In this document: positions 32,160 to 40,087 of the stretch, one piece after another | Numbering within the stretch: position 1 is the first letter of the stretch | How the letters are laid out: the number at the start of each line of letters is the position of its first letter | Assembly (NCBI GenBank): GCA_902492005.1 | Contig: CABUJV010000006.1 | Location: 13,333-77,332, forward strand | Direction: 5' to 3' | Source: an uncultured Eubacteriales bacterium | GTDB taxonomy: Bacteria; Bacillota; Clostridia; Oscillospirales; Oscillospiraceae | DNA: 64,000 nt | Notes under the pieces: model-generated | What the model saw: only the letters and a program-made list of their open reading frames with translations | What the model was told of the DNA's origin: nothing | Databases searched by the model: none | Made by a program: the position numbers and the translations under genes

Positions 32160-33818
32160 TCAGACCTCCATGATGACAGGCAGGATCATGGGGTTGCGTT
32201 TGGTCTTTTTGTAGAGGAAGCCGGACAGGTCGTTTTTGATCTCCCCTTTGATGGTGGCCCAGTCGGTGGTGTTGGTCCGGCGGCAGCGCTCCAGCGCCTC
32301 CACGGCCACCCGGCGCAGCTCCTCCATCAGCTCCTCGGACTCCTTGACGTAGACGAAGCCGCGGGTGATGATATCGGGGCCGGACACCACGCTGCCGTCC
32401 TCGCCGGACATAGAGGTGACCACCACGATCATGCCGTCTTCGGCCAGGTGCTTCCGGTCTCGGAGGACCACGCTTCCCACGTCGCCCACGCCGTAGCCGT
32501 CCACGAAGACCCGGCCGGCGGGCACAGTGCCGTTGATCTTGGCGGAGTTGGGCGTGAACTCCATCACCTTGCCGATGTCGCTGATGAGGATGTGATTGGG
32601 GTGCATCCCCATCTCCTGGGCCAGCTTGGCGTGGATCCTCAGGTGCCGCTGCTCCCCGTGGAGGGGGACAAAGAATTTGGGCTTCACCAGGGCGTGGATG
32701 ATCTTCAGCTCGTCCTGGCAGGCGTGGCCGGACACGTGGAGCTGGCCCGTCCGCTCGTTGACCACCTCGGCTCCCTTGCGGTAGAGCTCGTTGATGACGT
32801 TGCCGATGGCGTTCTCGTTGCCCGGGATGGCGGAGGCCGAGATGATGATCCGGTCCCCGGCCTGAATGTCCACCTGGCGGTGGGTGGAGAAGGCCATGCG
32901 GGTCAGGGCGGACATGGTCTCGCCCTGGCTGCCGGTGGTGACGATGCAGATCTTGTCTTTGGGCAGGCTCTTGATGTGGTTGACGTCTACCAGCGTCCCC
33001 TCGGGCACGTTCATGTAGCCCAGCTCAGTGGAGACCTTCATGGCGTTTTCCATGCTGCGGCCGGTGACGGCCACCTTGCGGCCGTACTTGGCGGCTACCG
33101 AGACGATCTGCTGGATGCGGTCCACGTTGGAGGCGAAGGTGGTGACGATGATGCGCTGGCCGCACCCCCGGAACAGGGCGTCGAAGGAGGCGCCCACGCA
33201 CCGCTCCGACTTGGTGTAGCCGGGGCGCTCCACGTTGGTGGAGTCGCACAGCAGGGCCAGCACCCCCGCCTTGCCCAGCTCGCCCAGCCGGGCCAGATCG
33301 ATCATGCCGCCCTGAATGGGGGTGGAGTCAATCTTGAAATCGCCGGTGTGGACGCACGTGCCCACCGGCGTCTTAATGGCGAAGGCCACCGCGTCGGCGA
33401 TGGAGTGGTTGACGTGGATGAATTCCACGCTGAACCGCCCGGCCTTGACCACCTCGCCCGCCTCGCAGGTGATGAGCTTGGTCTTGTCCAGCAGGCGGTG
33501 CTCCTCCAGCTTCAGCTTCACCAGCCCCGCCGTCATGCGGGTGGCGTAGATGGGGGCGTTGATGCTGCGCAGCAGATAGGGGATGGAGCCGATGTGGTCC
33601 TCGTGACCATGGGTCAGGAAGACGCCCCGGATCTTCTCCCTGTTCTTAATGAGATAGGTAAAGTCGGGGATGACCACGTCGATGCCGTACATGTCGTCGT
33701 CGGGGAAGCCCATGCCCACGTCCACCACGATCATGTCGCCGCCATACTCATAGACGGTCATGTTCTTGCCGATCTCGTTGAGTCCGCCCAAGGATATGAT
33801 TTTCAATTTTTCTGCCAT
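32160..33818 (-). CDS. rnj: Ribonuclease J
   Basis: 552 residues. The metallo-beta-lactamase core begins KIISLGGLNEIGKNMTVYEY and has the zinc motif FLTHGHEDHIG (His70, His72, Asp74, His75). It is followed by a beta-CASP domain with CDSTNVERPG and ASAIPGNENAIGNVINELYR, and a C-terminal domain. RNase J combines endonuclease and 5'-to-3' exonuclease activity and is central to mRNA decay and rRNA maturation in Firmicutes. The AAGGAG site is 15 bases before the ATG, longer than usual. Only one paralogue lies here. The upstream leader is long (about 215 bases). Confidence 0.96.
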   Translation of the reverse strand: MAEKLKIISLGGLNEIGKNMTVYEYGGDMIVVDVGMGFPDDDMYGIDVVIPDFTYLIKNREKIRGVFLTHGHEDHIGSIPYLLRSINAPIYATRMTAGLVKLKLEEHRLLDKTKLITCEAGEVVKAGRFSVEFIHVNHSIADAVAFAIKTPVGTCVHTGDFKIDSTPIQGGMIDLARLGELGKAGVLALLCDSTNVERPGYTKSERCVGASFDALFRGCGQRIIVTTFASNVDRIQQIVSVAAKYGRKVAVTGRSMENAMKVSTELGYMNVPEGTLVDVNHIKSLPKDKICIVTTGSQGETMSALTRMAFSTHRQVDIQAGDRIIISASAIPGNENAIGNVINELYRKGAEVVNERTGQLHVSGHACQDELKIIHALVKPKFFVPLHGEQRHLRIHAKLAQEMGMHPNHILISDIGKVMEFTPNSAKINGTVPAGRVFVDGYGVGDVGSVVLRDRKHLAEDGMIVVVTSMSGEDGSVVSGPDIITRGFVYVKESEELMEELRRVAVEALERCRRTNTTDWATIKGEIKNDLSGFLYKKTKRNPMILPVIMEV

Positions 33819-34082
33819 AAAAGTAATGTAACACTCCTTGTCTTAATTTACCATAACCGGTATGTATGGGCACAGAGGATCGATTTTGCGCGCACCAAAA
33901 CAAGGGCGGCGGCCACCCGCTCTTTCCGGCCCTGCCTCGCCGGGAAAAGGGGCGGCCCCAGCCGCCTTCGCGCCCGTGATTTTCTCTGTGTCCCTGCCTT
34001 ATCAAAGTGCGCTAACGCACATAAAGCCATTCCAAGTCACTTTAGTATACCACAAGGGGCTGGAAAAGTATACAAGAAATTT
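33819..34082 (-). promoter_or_regulatory. Long leader and extended -10 promoter of the RNase J gene
   Basis: 264 bases without a gene. On the minus strand TGGTATACT (ending at 34044) is an extended -10 box with no good -35. Transcription from there gives a leader of about 215 bases containing the hairpin GTGCGTTAGCGCAC (34009-34022 region) and a very GC-rich folded block (about 33898-33975). Confidence 0.5.
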
Positions 34083-36428
34083 TTATTGGGGCCTCTGCCC
34101 GTCCGTCCCCTGCCGGTCCAGCTCCTGGGCCCGCTTCACATAAAAATCGCACAATTCCGCCGCCGTCTCCATGTCCGCCGCCTCGGCCACCACCCGCAGG
34201 GCGGAGCGCCGGCTCAGGGGCGCCATCCAGATCCAGGCCTCGCCGGAGCGGATGCGCACCCCCTCGCCCCGGGCATCGCCGCCCGTCTCGGCCAAGCTCT
34301 GCATGACCTCCCCCCGGCCCCGCCGGAGGGGCACCTCCCGCTGGAGCCGCACGAATCGCGGGGCCCGGCCGGCCAGAGTGCGCAGCCGCTCCCCCGTCTG
34401 CCCCAGCCGGGCGCAGATGCGGCAGGCGGCGAACACCCCGTCCCGGAGCCAGGGCAGCGCGGCGTAGAGCTCCTCCGCCTCCGGCCCGTCCCGGTCCAGC
34501 CGGAGCACGGCCTCCGGACGCCCCTCGGCCAGAGCCTCCACCGCAGCGGGGGCCCCGGCGGGAACGGCCACCCGGCCGCCGCCCCGGTCCAGCTCAATGA
34601 GGCTCACCAGGGTGAGCAGAGCCCCCGAATCCACCGTCCGGCCCTCCTCGTCCCAGGCCGTCAGCCGCAGGCCGCCGTACTCTGCAGCGAAGCCGGGCAC
34701 GCCGGGGGCCCGCTTGCGCAGCACCACGCAGCCCAGCTCCTCCAGGGCCGAGGCCAGGACTCGGTCGGCGGGGGTCTCGCCCGGAACCGACACCGCCACC
34801 GGCGTGATGGTCTGCCGGCTCAGGCGGCTGGCCTTGGCGGCCTCGGCGGCGTAGGCCGCCGGCACACCGGAGACGTTTCGCCAGGGTCCCACCCGTCCGG
34901 CGGGCACCCGGCGGACCTCGCCCCGGAGGACGGCCCCCTCCAGCTTGCGCTCCCGGCTGCGGCTCAGGGGCAGACCCCGGCGGTCGAAGAAATGGAGAAA
35001 GGTCCGCTCCCCCGCCTGCTCCACAAAAAGGGAGACCGGTAGGGCATAGCGCCCGGCCAGCCAGGCCCCGGCGGAGGGGCAGCCCCCGTCGTGGACCAGC
35101 ACCTCGGCCCCCGCCGCCGCCGCGCCGCACCCGGCGGAGCGGGCCAGCAGCCGGGCGGCCTCCCCGCCGGCCCAGCCCAGGCCCACCTTGCCCTCTGCGC
35201 CCAGAGCGGAGCCCAGGGCCATCAGGGCCTCGGGGGAGAGCTCCTCTCCCAGCTCGCCCCGGATGACGCCGCCGTCTCCGAAGGACAGCCCGCCGCGGCT
35301 GCCGCCGTGGATGAGGGAAGCGGCCAGCCGGGCCCCGGCGGCGCTTTCCCGGCCCGGCCACACCTTGACCCGCTCCAGCAGGACGGAGCCCTCGCCGGCG
35401 GCGCTCTCCGCCCCCAGGACGGCCCCCTCGTTGAGGACGGCCCCGTTTTTGGCGGTGGAGGAGCGGCACAGGATGGCGCCGTAGAGGGTGCAGCGGTCCC
35501 CCACCGCCGCGCCGGCCATGAGTATGCTGCGCTGCACCAGAGACCGGCGGCCCACCCGGGCCCCCTCCTCCAGTATGGCGTGGGGCCCGATGAGGCTCCC
35601 CTCGCCCAGCTCGGCCCCCGGCCCGATCCAGCACGGGGGCACCACCGACACCCCCGCCGGAATGGGCTGGGCCGCCCAGACGCCGGGCGCGCGCTGGGGC
35701 AGGGAGAGCTCCAGCCTTACCTTGCCGGACAGGGCGTCGGCGGCGCAGTCCAGATAGGCCCCGCAGTCCCCCATGTCGCACCAGTAGCCGTCGGCCACAT
35801 GGCCGTACAGAGGCGCCCCCCGGGAGAGCAGCAGTGGGAACAGGTCCTTGCCGAAGTCGCAGGGCCGGTCCTCGGGCACCAGGTCCATGGCCCGGCGGGT
35901 CAGCAGGTAGACGCCGGTATTCACCGTGTCGGTGAACACCTGGCCCCAGCCCGGCTTTTCAATGAACCGCTGGATGCGCCCGTCGTCCCGGGTGAGCACC
36001 AGGCCGTACTCCAGGGGGGCGGGGTGGCGGTGGAGGAGCAGAGTGGCCGCCGCCCGGCTGGTACGGTGGAACCCCAGAGCGGCGGACAGGTCCAGGTCGC
36101 ACACCGCGTCGCCGCTGATGACCAGGAAGTCCTCGCCGCCCAGGTGCCCCATGCAGTTTTTCACGCTGCCCGCGGTGCCCAGAGGCTCCTTCTCCACAAA
36201 ATAGGTCAGCTTTACCCCCAGCTCGGCGCCGTCCCCGAACCACTCGGTGACCACCTGAGGCATATACTGCAGGGTGACGCAGATATCGGTAAAGCCGTGG
36301 CGCTTGAGCAGGCCGATGATGTGCTCCATCACCGGCTTGCCGAAGAGAGGGATCATGGGCTTGGGCCGGTCCAGGGTGAGGGGTCGCAGCCGGGTGCCCT
36401 CCCCCCCCGCCATGATGACTGCTTTCAC
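34083..36428 (-). CDS. Sugar-1-phosphate nucleotidyltransferase with degenerate phosphohexomutase-like domain
   Basis: 781 residues with a GTG start at 36428, after AAAGGA. Residues 1-230 are a nucleotidyltransferase: KAVIMAGGEGTRLRPLTLDR, the acceptor Lys in FIEKPG, and the metal Asp region VISGDAVCDLD. Residues about 240-380 are a left-handed beta-helix of hexapeptide repeats (IGPGAELGEGSLIGPHAILE). Residues about 385-781 follow the phosphomannomutase layout, but I find no TASHNP phosphoserine loop; the region reads PVSLFVEQAGERTFLHFFDR instead. It is annotated in relatives as mannose-1-phosphate guanylyltransferase. The base and sugar are uncertain and mutase activity is doubtful. Confidence 0.82.
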   Translation of the reverse strand: MKAVIMAGGEGTRLRPLTLDRPKPMIPLFGKPVMEHIIGLLKRHGFTDICVTLQYMPQVVTEWFGDGAELGVKLTYFVEKEPLGTAGSVKNCMGHLGGEDFLVISGDAVCDLDLSAALGFHRTSRAAATLLLHRHPAPLEYGLVLTRDDGRIQRFIEKPGWGQVFTDTVNTGVYLLTRRAMDLVPEDRPCDFGKDLFPLLLSRGAPLYGHVADGYWCDMGDCGAYLDCAADALSGKVRLELSLPQRAPGVWAAQPIPAGVSVVPPCWIGPGAELGEGSLIGPHAILEEGARVGRRSLVQRSILMAGAAVGDRCTLYGAILCRSSTAKNGAVLNEGAVLGAESAAGEGSVLLERVKVWPGRESAAGARLAASLIHGGSRGGLSFGDGGVIRGELGEELSPEALMALGSALGAEGKVGLGWAGGEAARLLARSAGCGAAAAGAEVLVHDGGCPSAGAWLAGRYALPVSLFVEQAGERTFLHFFDRRGLPLSRSRERKLEGAVLRGEVRRVPAGRVGPWRNVSGVPAAYAAEAAKASRLSRQTITPVAVSVPGETPADRVLASALEELGCVVLRKRAPGVPGFAAEYGGLRLTAWDEEGRTVDSGALLTLVSLIELDRGGGRVAVPAGAPAAVEALAEGRPEAVLRLDRDGPEAEELYAALPWLRDGVFAACRICARLGQTGERLRTLAGRAPRFVRLQREVPLRRGRGEVMQSLAETGGDARGEGVRIRSGEAWIWMAPLSRRSALRVVAEAADMETAAELCDFYVKRAQELDRQGTDGQRPQ

Positions 36429-36493
36429 GGGAAAACCATCCTTTCCGGCCTTGTAAAAGGCGATTTCCCCTAGTATGGCCGAAACCGGAAAAA

Positions 36494-36685
36494 TTATTGT
36501 CCGGAGGTCTCCGCCGCCGTCCAGTAGGGGCAAGTCTGGTCCTTGACCCGCTGCTTGATCCGGGGATACCGGCAATGCCCGCAGGCGACGGGATGAAAGG
36601 CCGCGCCCCATTTCCGGTAGTGCTGGCAGAAATATTTGCAGGCCCCGCAGACCCGCTCGTCCATTTTTATGAGCTTCTTTACCAT
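36494..36685 (-). CDS. Small cysteine-rich protein, probable zinc-binding
   Basis: 63 residues from the ATG at 36685, which follows AAGGGGG by eight bases. It contains CGACKYFC in the first half and CGHCRYP in the second, plus a later Cys (DQTCPYW), enough for one zinc ribbon or a small knuckle. It is basic and soluble. I recognise no named family. It is divergent from the XRE-DUF1653 gene, and the paired TAGTC-N7-GACTA operators lie over its likely promoter (TTGACA at 36737-36732, 17-base spacer, TAATAT), so co-regulation is likely. Confidence 0.6.
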   Translation of the reverse strand: MVKKLIKMDERVCGACKYFCQHYRKWGAAFHPVACGHCRYPRIKQRVKDQTCPYWTAAETSGQ

Positions 36686-36712
36686 ATCGAAAACCCCCTT
36701 TTCTAATTATAT

Positions 36713-36754
36713 TAGTCTCTACACGACTAATTGTCAATAGTCACACAGCGACTG
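36713..36754. promoter_or_regulatory. Two matching operator-like palindromes between divergent genes
   Basis: TAGTC-N7-GACTA at 36713-36729 and TAGTC-N7-GACTG at 36738-36754, offset by 25 bases. The first lies within the spacer of the leftward promoter (TTGACA 36737-36732). The second lies just upstream of TATAAT at 36758-36763 of the rightward gene. They are the likely binding sites of the XRE regulator encoded at 36780. Confidence 0.65.
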
Positions 36755-36779
36755 TTGTATAATTGCAAAGGGTGATTTT

Positions 36780-37202
36780 ATGTACTTTTCCCGCATTCGG
36801 GATCTCCGGGAGGATAATGAATTGACCCAAGAAAAGGCGGCCTCCGTTTTAGGTGTCACGCAAACCACCTATTCCAAGTATGAGCTTGGAAAAATTACCA
36901 TTCCAACGGAATCGTTGATCAAACTCGCCGACTTTTACAAAGTCAGCCTGGACTATCTGGTGGGCCGCGACGTCAGGCCCGCCCGGACGGGTCCCATCAA
37001 GCCCGGCCGCTACCGCCACTTCAAGGGCGGCGAATACCGGGTGCTCGGCACCGCCGCCCACTCGGAAACGCTGGAGCCCATGGTAATCTATCAGGCCCTT
37101 TACGGAGAGCGGGGGATGTGGGTGCGCCCCGCCGCCATGTGGAACGAGCGGGTGGTGCGGGACGGCTACGCCGGCCCCCGTTTCACCTATGTGGGGGAGT
37201 GA
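36780..37202 (+). CDS. XRE-family regulator fused to a DUF1653 domain
   Basis: 140 residues. Residues 1 to about 62 are an XRE helix-turn-helix (MYFSRIRDLREDNELTQEKA, then TQTTYSKYELGKITIPTES). Residues about 76-138 match the DUF1653 domain: GRYRHFKGGEYRVLGTAAHS, ETLEPMVIYQALYGERGMWV, then RPAAMWNERV. DUF1653 is usually a free-standing protein of about 70 residues. Here it may serve as the sensor part of the regulator. The ribosome site is AAAGGGTGAT. The gene is followed after four bases by the ArsC-like gene, and two dyad operators precede it. Confidence 0.88.
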   Translation: MYFSRIRDLREDNELTQEKAASVLGVTQTTYSKYELGKITIPTESLIKLADFYKVSLDYLVGRDVRPARTGPIKPGRYRHFKGGEYRVLGTAAHSETLEPMVIYQALYGERGMWVRPAAMWNERVVRDGYAGPRFTYVGE

Positions 37203-37206
37203 GCCG

Positions 37207-37539
37207 ATGAACATCCAGATTTTTGGAAAATCCAAGTGCTTCGACACCAAAAAGGCGGAACGCTATTTTAAGGAGCGGCGGGTCAAATTCCAGTCTGTGG
37301 ACCTCATCAAATACGGCATCCGCCCCGGCGAGCTGAAGAGCGTCCAAAACGCCGTGGGACTGGAGGCGCTGATCGACGCCAGGCATCCGGACGCCGCTCT
37401 GGTGACCTGCCTGGCCTATGACAGCGATAAGCTGGAAAAGCTGCTGGAAGACCCCAGGCTGCTGAAAACGCCCATTGTGCGCAATGGCCGGCAGGCCACG
37501 GTGGGCTACTGCCCCGACGTGTGGAAAACCTGGGAATAA
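37207..37539 (+). CDS. ArsC/Spx-family thioredoxin-fold protein
   Basis: 110 residues from the ATG at 37207, four bases after the upstream stop. The start MNIQIFGKSKCFDTKKAERY has the single N-terminal Cys in the place of the ArsC/YffB active Cys, followed by YFKERRVKFQSVDL and ending KTPIVRNGRQATVGYCPDVW. Spx proteins have CxxC and bind RNA polymerase; this has a lone Cys in that region, so it is closer to the YffB/ArsC-related reductases. Substrate unknown. It is co-transcribed with the XRE-DUF1653 regulator, which hints at a stress-response role. Confidence 0.8.
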   Translation: MNIQIFGKSKCFDTKKAERYFKERRVKFQSVDLIKYGIRPGELKSVQNAVGLEALIDARHPDAALVTCLAYDSDKLEKLLEDPRLLKTPIVRNGRQATVGYCPDVWKTWE

Positions 37540-37542
37540 CGA

Positions 37543-37580
37543 AAAAGCGGCCCGGCGAGTTCTCCCGCCGGGCCGCTTTT
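37543..37580. terminator. Bidirectional terminator between ArsC-like and WYL genes
   Basis: Perfect 15-bp arms (37543-37557 and 37566-37580) with an 8-base loop. AAAA and TTTT are at the stem ends, so it works for both converging transcripts; its last base overlaps the stop codon of the WYL gene. Confidence 0.9.
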
Positions 37581-38563
37581 CAGGTCCCATACTGCCGCTG
37601 GGCCTCCTCCAGCCGCCGCCGGAAGTCCTCCACCGCCCAGTCCGGGCCCAGGAGGTCCACGCCCGGCCCCAGGCCGAAGAGCCAGCCGAAAAACTGGGGA
37701 GAGACCACCGCGTCCACTGTGACGGTGAAATGGCTCTCCCCGTCGGGCACCAGCATCACGTCCTGTCCGAAGCGGTCCAGCACCACCCCCACCATCGGAT
37801 TCTCACAGCGCAGGCGCAGCTTGCCCTCCCGGCCCGAGAACATGCCGAAGTGCTTGGCGGCATAGACTGCCACGTCGAAGCCCTCCGGGCCGTCCTCCGC
37901 CGGGACGCAGGTGACCGCCAGCTCGGCCATCTTGTCCACCCGGTAGTGCCGCACCTCCCCCATGGCGCCGTCCCGGCCCACCAGATAGTAGTTCTCGCTG
38001 TTCCAGATGAGGCCGTAGGGCGACACGCTGTACCGCCGGCCCTCCCGGCGAAAGACCTTTTCCTTGCGCACGTTGTACTCGAAGTACCGGAAGGTCACCG
38101 TCTTCCCGGCGGACAGCGCGGTGTGGAGCTTGTCAATGGAGTAGTAGACGCTTTCGTTCATCGTCTTGACCCGCCGTTCCACGTAGACCTGCCGCTGGAG
38201 CTGCCGGGCCTGATGGACGCTGGTCAGGCCCTCCAGCTTGCGGATCAGGCTGTCGCTTTTGCGCCGGGTGATGAACTTGCACGACTGCACCGCATCCACC
38301 AGCAGCTTCAGCTCCGGGAGCTCGAAGGGCCGCTCCCCCACGAACCAGCCCGGCGTCTTACCCTTTCGGCTCTGGATATCCAGGCCGAAGGCCCGCAGGG
38401 CCTCCAGATCGTCGTAGATGCTCTTCCGCTCCGCCGTCACGTCCCAGGCCGCCAGCGTGTCGATGAGTTCCTTCACCGTCATGGGGTGTTCCTCGTCGGT
38501 GCGCTCCAGCAGCGTCTTTTGCAAAATCAGAGTCTTCAGCTTTTGATTTGGGCTTCGCGCCAT
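37580..38563 (-). CDS. WYL-domain transcriptional regulator (YafY type)
   Basis: 327 residues with AAAGGGGATGAG before the ATG. An N-terminal winged helix (KLKTLILQKTLLERTDEEHP, then MTVKELIDTLAAWDVTAERK) is followed by the WYL domain (TVTFRYFEYNVRKEKVFRRE, then RRYSVSPYGLIWNSENYYLV) and the WCX C-terminal domain. WYL regulators sense small ligands, often nucleotides, and control DNA repair, stress or metabolic genes. The Trp of WYL is replaced by Pro-Tyr here (SPYGL), a common variation. It is divergent from the epimerase/peptide transporter operon with about 310 bases between starts, so it could control it, but this is only positional. Confidence 0.9.
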   Translation of the reverse strand: MARSPNQKLKTLILQKTLLERTDEEHPMTVKELIDTLAAWDVTAERKSIYDDLEALRAFGLDIQSRKGKTPGWFVGERPFELPELKLLVDAVQSCKFITRRKSDSLIRKLEGLTSVHQARQLQRQVYVERRVKTMNESVYYSIDKLHTALSAGKTVTFRYFEYNVRKEKVFRREGRRYSVSPYGLIWNSENYYLVGRDGAMGEVRHYRVDKMAELAVTCVPAEDGPEGFDVAVYAAKHFGMFSGREGKLRLRCENPMVGVVLDRFGQDVMLVPDGESHFTVTVDAVVSPQFFGWLFGLGPGVDLLGPDWAVEDFRRRLEEAQRQYGT

Positions 38564-38764
38564 GAGCTCATCCCCTTTCCTGATGCCAGTTTAGCGGTTG
38601 TCGTGTCCGTTAAACCGGACTTTCTTACAGCATAGCATATCCCGCCGGTTTCGCCAAGTCTCTGAAAAAAATTTCAATGCAGTTTCACTGCGAAGAAATT
38701 GCATTTCAAGGCGTTGAGAGGGCGCCGCTCCGTCTGCTTTTCTGGTTTCTCTATGGCTGTGCCC

Positions 38765-38793
38765 TTTACAAATGTGTCATTCCATGATACAAT
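38765..38793 (+). promoter_or_regulatory. Promoter of the murein-peptide operon
   Basis: TTTACA (38765-38770), a 17-base spacer and TACAAT (38788-38793) preceded by TGA, an extended -10. It is about 85 bases before the epimerase start. A further inverted repeat, AATGCA (38676-38681) and TGCATT (38700-38705), lies upstream in the 38564-38764 gap and may be a regulator site. Confidence 0.75.
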
Positions 38794-38876
38794 TTATCAC
38801 ATTAAATTCCAAATCCGGCCCCGGCCGGGATGTGAAACTTTTCAAAATTCAAATTTCATTTCAGGGGGTGTTGGGC

Positions 38877-39965
38877 ATGGTCATCCGGGATATACAGGTG
38901 GGCAGGATTTCTCTCCCCCTGCGCTCTCCCTTCAAGACAGCCCTGCGCACAGTAGACGCGGTGGACGATGTGGTGGTCCGGGTGGTGGCCGACGATGGGC
39001 AGGCGGGCTACGGCGAGGCTCCCCCCACTGCCGTCATCACCGGCGACACGCTGGGCTCCATTGCCTGCGCGGTCAAGGATTTCATCCGTCCCGCCCTGGC
39101 GGGCATGGACGTGGAGGACCTGGACGCGGTCATGGCGAAGCTCCAGGGCTGCATGGTCAAGAACACCTCGGCCAAGGCCGCCGTGGACATGGCGGTGCTG
39201 GACCTGTGGGGCAAGCGCTGGGGCGCTCCCCTCTATAAGCTGCTGGGCGGCGCCCGCCGCTCCTTCCAGACCGACATCACCATCTCGGTCAACTCCATCG
39301 ACCAGATGGTGTCCGACAGTCTGGACGCCATCCGCCGGGGCTACCATACCCTGAAGATCAAGGTGGGCAAGGAGGGGCTGCAGGATGTGGCGCGCATCGC
39401 CGCCATCCGCAAGGCCGTGGGCCCCGAGGTACTGCTCCGTGTGGACGCCAACCAGGGCTGGGACGCCCGCCAGTCGGTGGCCATCATCTCCGCCATGGAG
39501 GACCAGGGGCTGGACATCGAGCTGGTGGAGCAGCCGGTGAAGGCCCACGACCTGGAGGGGATGCGCTACATCACCCAGCGGGTACAGACCCCCATTCTGG
39601 CCGACGAGTCGGTCTTCTCGCCCGCCGACGCCATCCGCATCATCCAGTCCGGCGCGGCCGACCTCATCAACATCAAGCTGATGAAGACCGGCGGCATCTG
39701 GCCCGCTCTGAAGATCTGCGACATCGCAGAACTCTACGGCGTGGAGTGTATGATCGGCTGTATGCTGGAATCCCGCCTGTCGGTGGCCGCCTCGGCCCAT
39801 CTGGCCGCCGCCCGCGGTGTCATCACCCGGGCCGACCTGGACGGCCCCTCTCTCTGCTCCACGGACCCCTTCACCGGCGGCCCCGTCTTTGACGCGGCCA
39901 CCATCACCATGTCGGACGACCCCGGCATCGGCGTCTCCTCCATCCCCTGCTCCTCCTGGAGCTGA
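38877..39965 (+). CDS. ykfB: L-Ala-D/L-Glu epimerase (enolase superfamily)
   Basis: 362 residues from the ATG at 38877, after AGGGGGTG. The capping domain starts MVIRDIQVGRISLPLRSPFK. The barrel has the catalytic KIKVG (KxK motif), metal ligands in LLRVDANQGW, ELVEQPV and ILADESVFSP, and the general acid/base Lys in INIKLMKTGG, ending near MIGCMLES. This is the pattern of dipeptide epimerases of the YkfB/YcjG group, which convert L-Ala-D-Glu from murein to L-Ala-L-Glu. It heads an operon with a peptide importer and two murein-peptide hydrolases, which supports that role. Confidence 0.92.
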   Translation: MVIRDIQVGRISLPLRSPFKTALRTVDAVDDVVVRVVADDGQAGYGEAPPTAVITGDTLGSIACAVKDFIRPALAGMDVEDLDAVMAKLQGCMVKNTSAKAAVDMAVLDLWGKRWGAPLYKLLGGARRSFQTDITISVNSIDQMVSDSLDAIRRGYHTLKIKVGKEGLQDVARIAAIRKAVGPEVLLRVDANQGWDARQSVAIISAMEDQGLDIELVEQPVKAHDLEGMRYITQRVQTPILADESVFSPADAIRIIQSGAADLINIKLMKTGGIWPALKICDIAELYGVECMIGCMLESRLSVAASAHLAAARGVITRADLDGPSLCSTDPFTGGPVFDAATITMSDDPGIGVSSIPCSSWS

Positions 39966-39987
39966 TCCGGCTCCCCCGTCCCCATCC

Positions 39988-40027
39988 AAAAGCGGCCCGC
40001 CGCTTTTGCAGGCGGCGAGCGCCGCCT
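39988..40027 (+). other. Double hairpin between the epimerase and binding-protein genes
   Basis: AAAAGCGG (39988-39995) pairs with CCGCTTTT (40000-40007), and AGGCGGC (40010-40016) pairs with GCCGCCT (40021-40027). The two adjacent small stems without a long T run lie in the 122-base gap. They may adjust transcript processing. Confidence 0.5.
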
Positions 40028-40087
40028 CAACGCTCATGTGCAATGGGGTACAACCCTATTCATATCAAAAGGAAAGAAGGAGATTCA

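Noticed and set aside
32448..35042. An 864-codon open frame on the plus strand
   Set aside because: It lies antisense to RNase J and the nucleotidyltransferase, crosses their intergenic region and shows only low-complexity sequence.
38820..38876. CodY-type operator upstream of the epimerase gene
   Set aside because: The AT-rich stretch ACTTTTCAAAATTC resembles half of the CodY consensus but lacks the AATTTTC-GAAAATT symmetry. Too weak to report as a feature.
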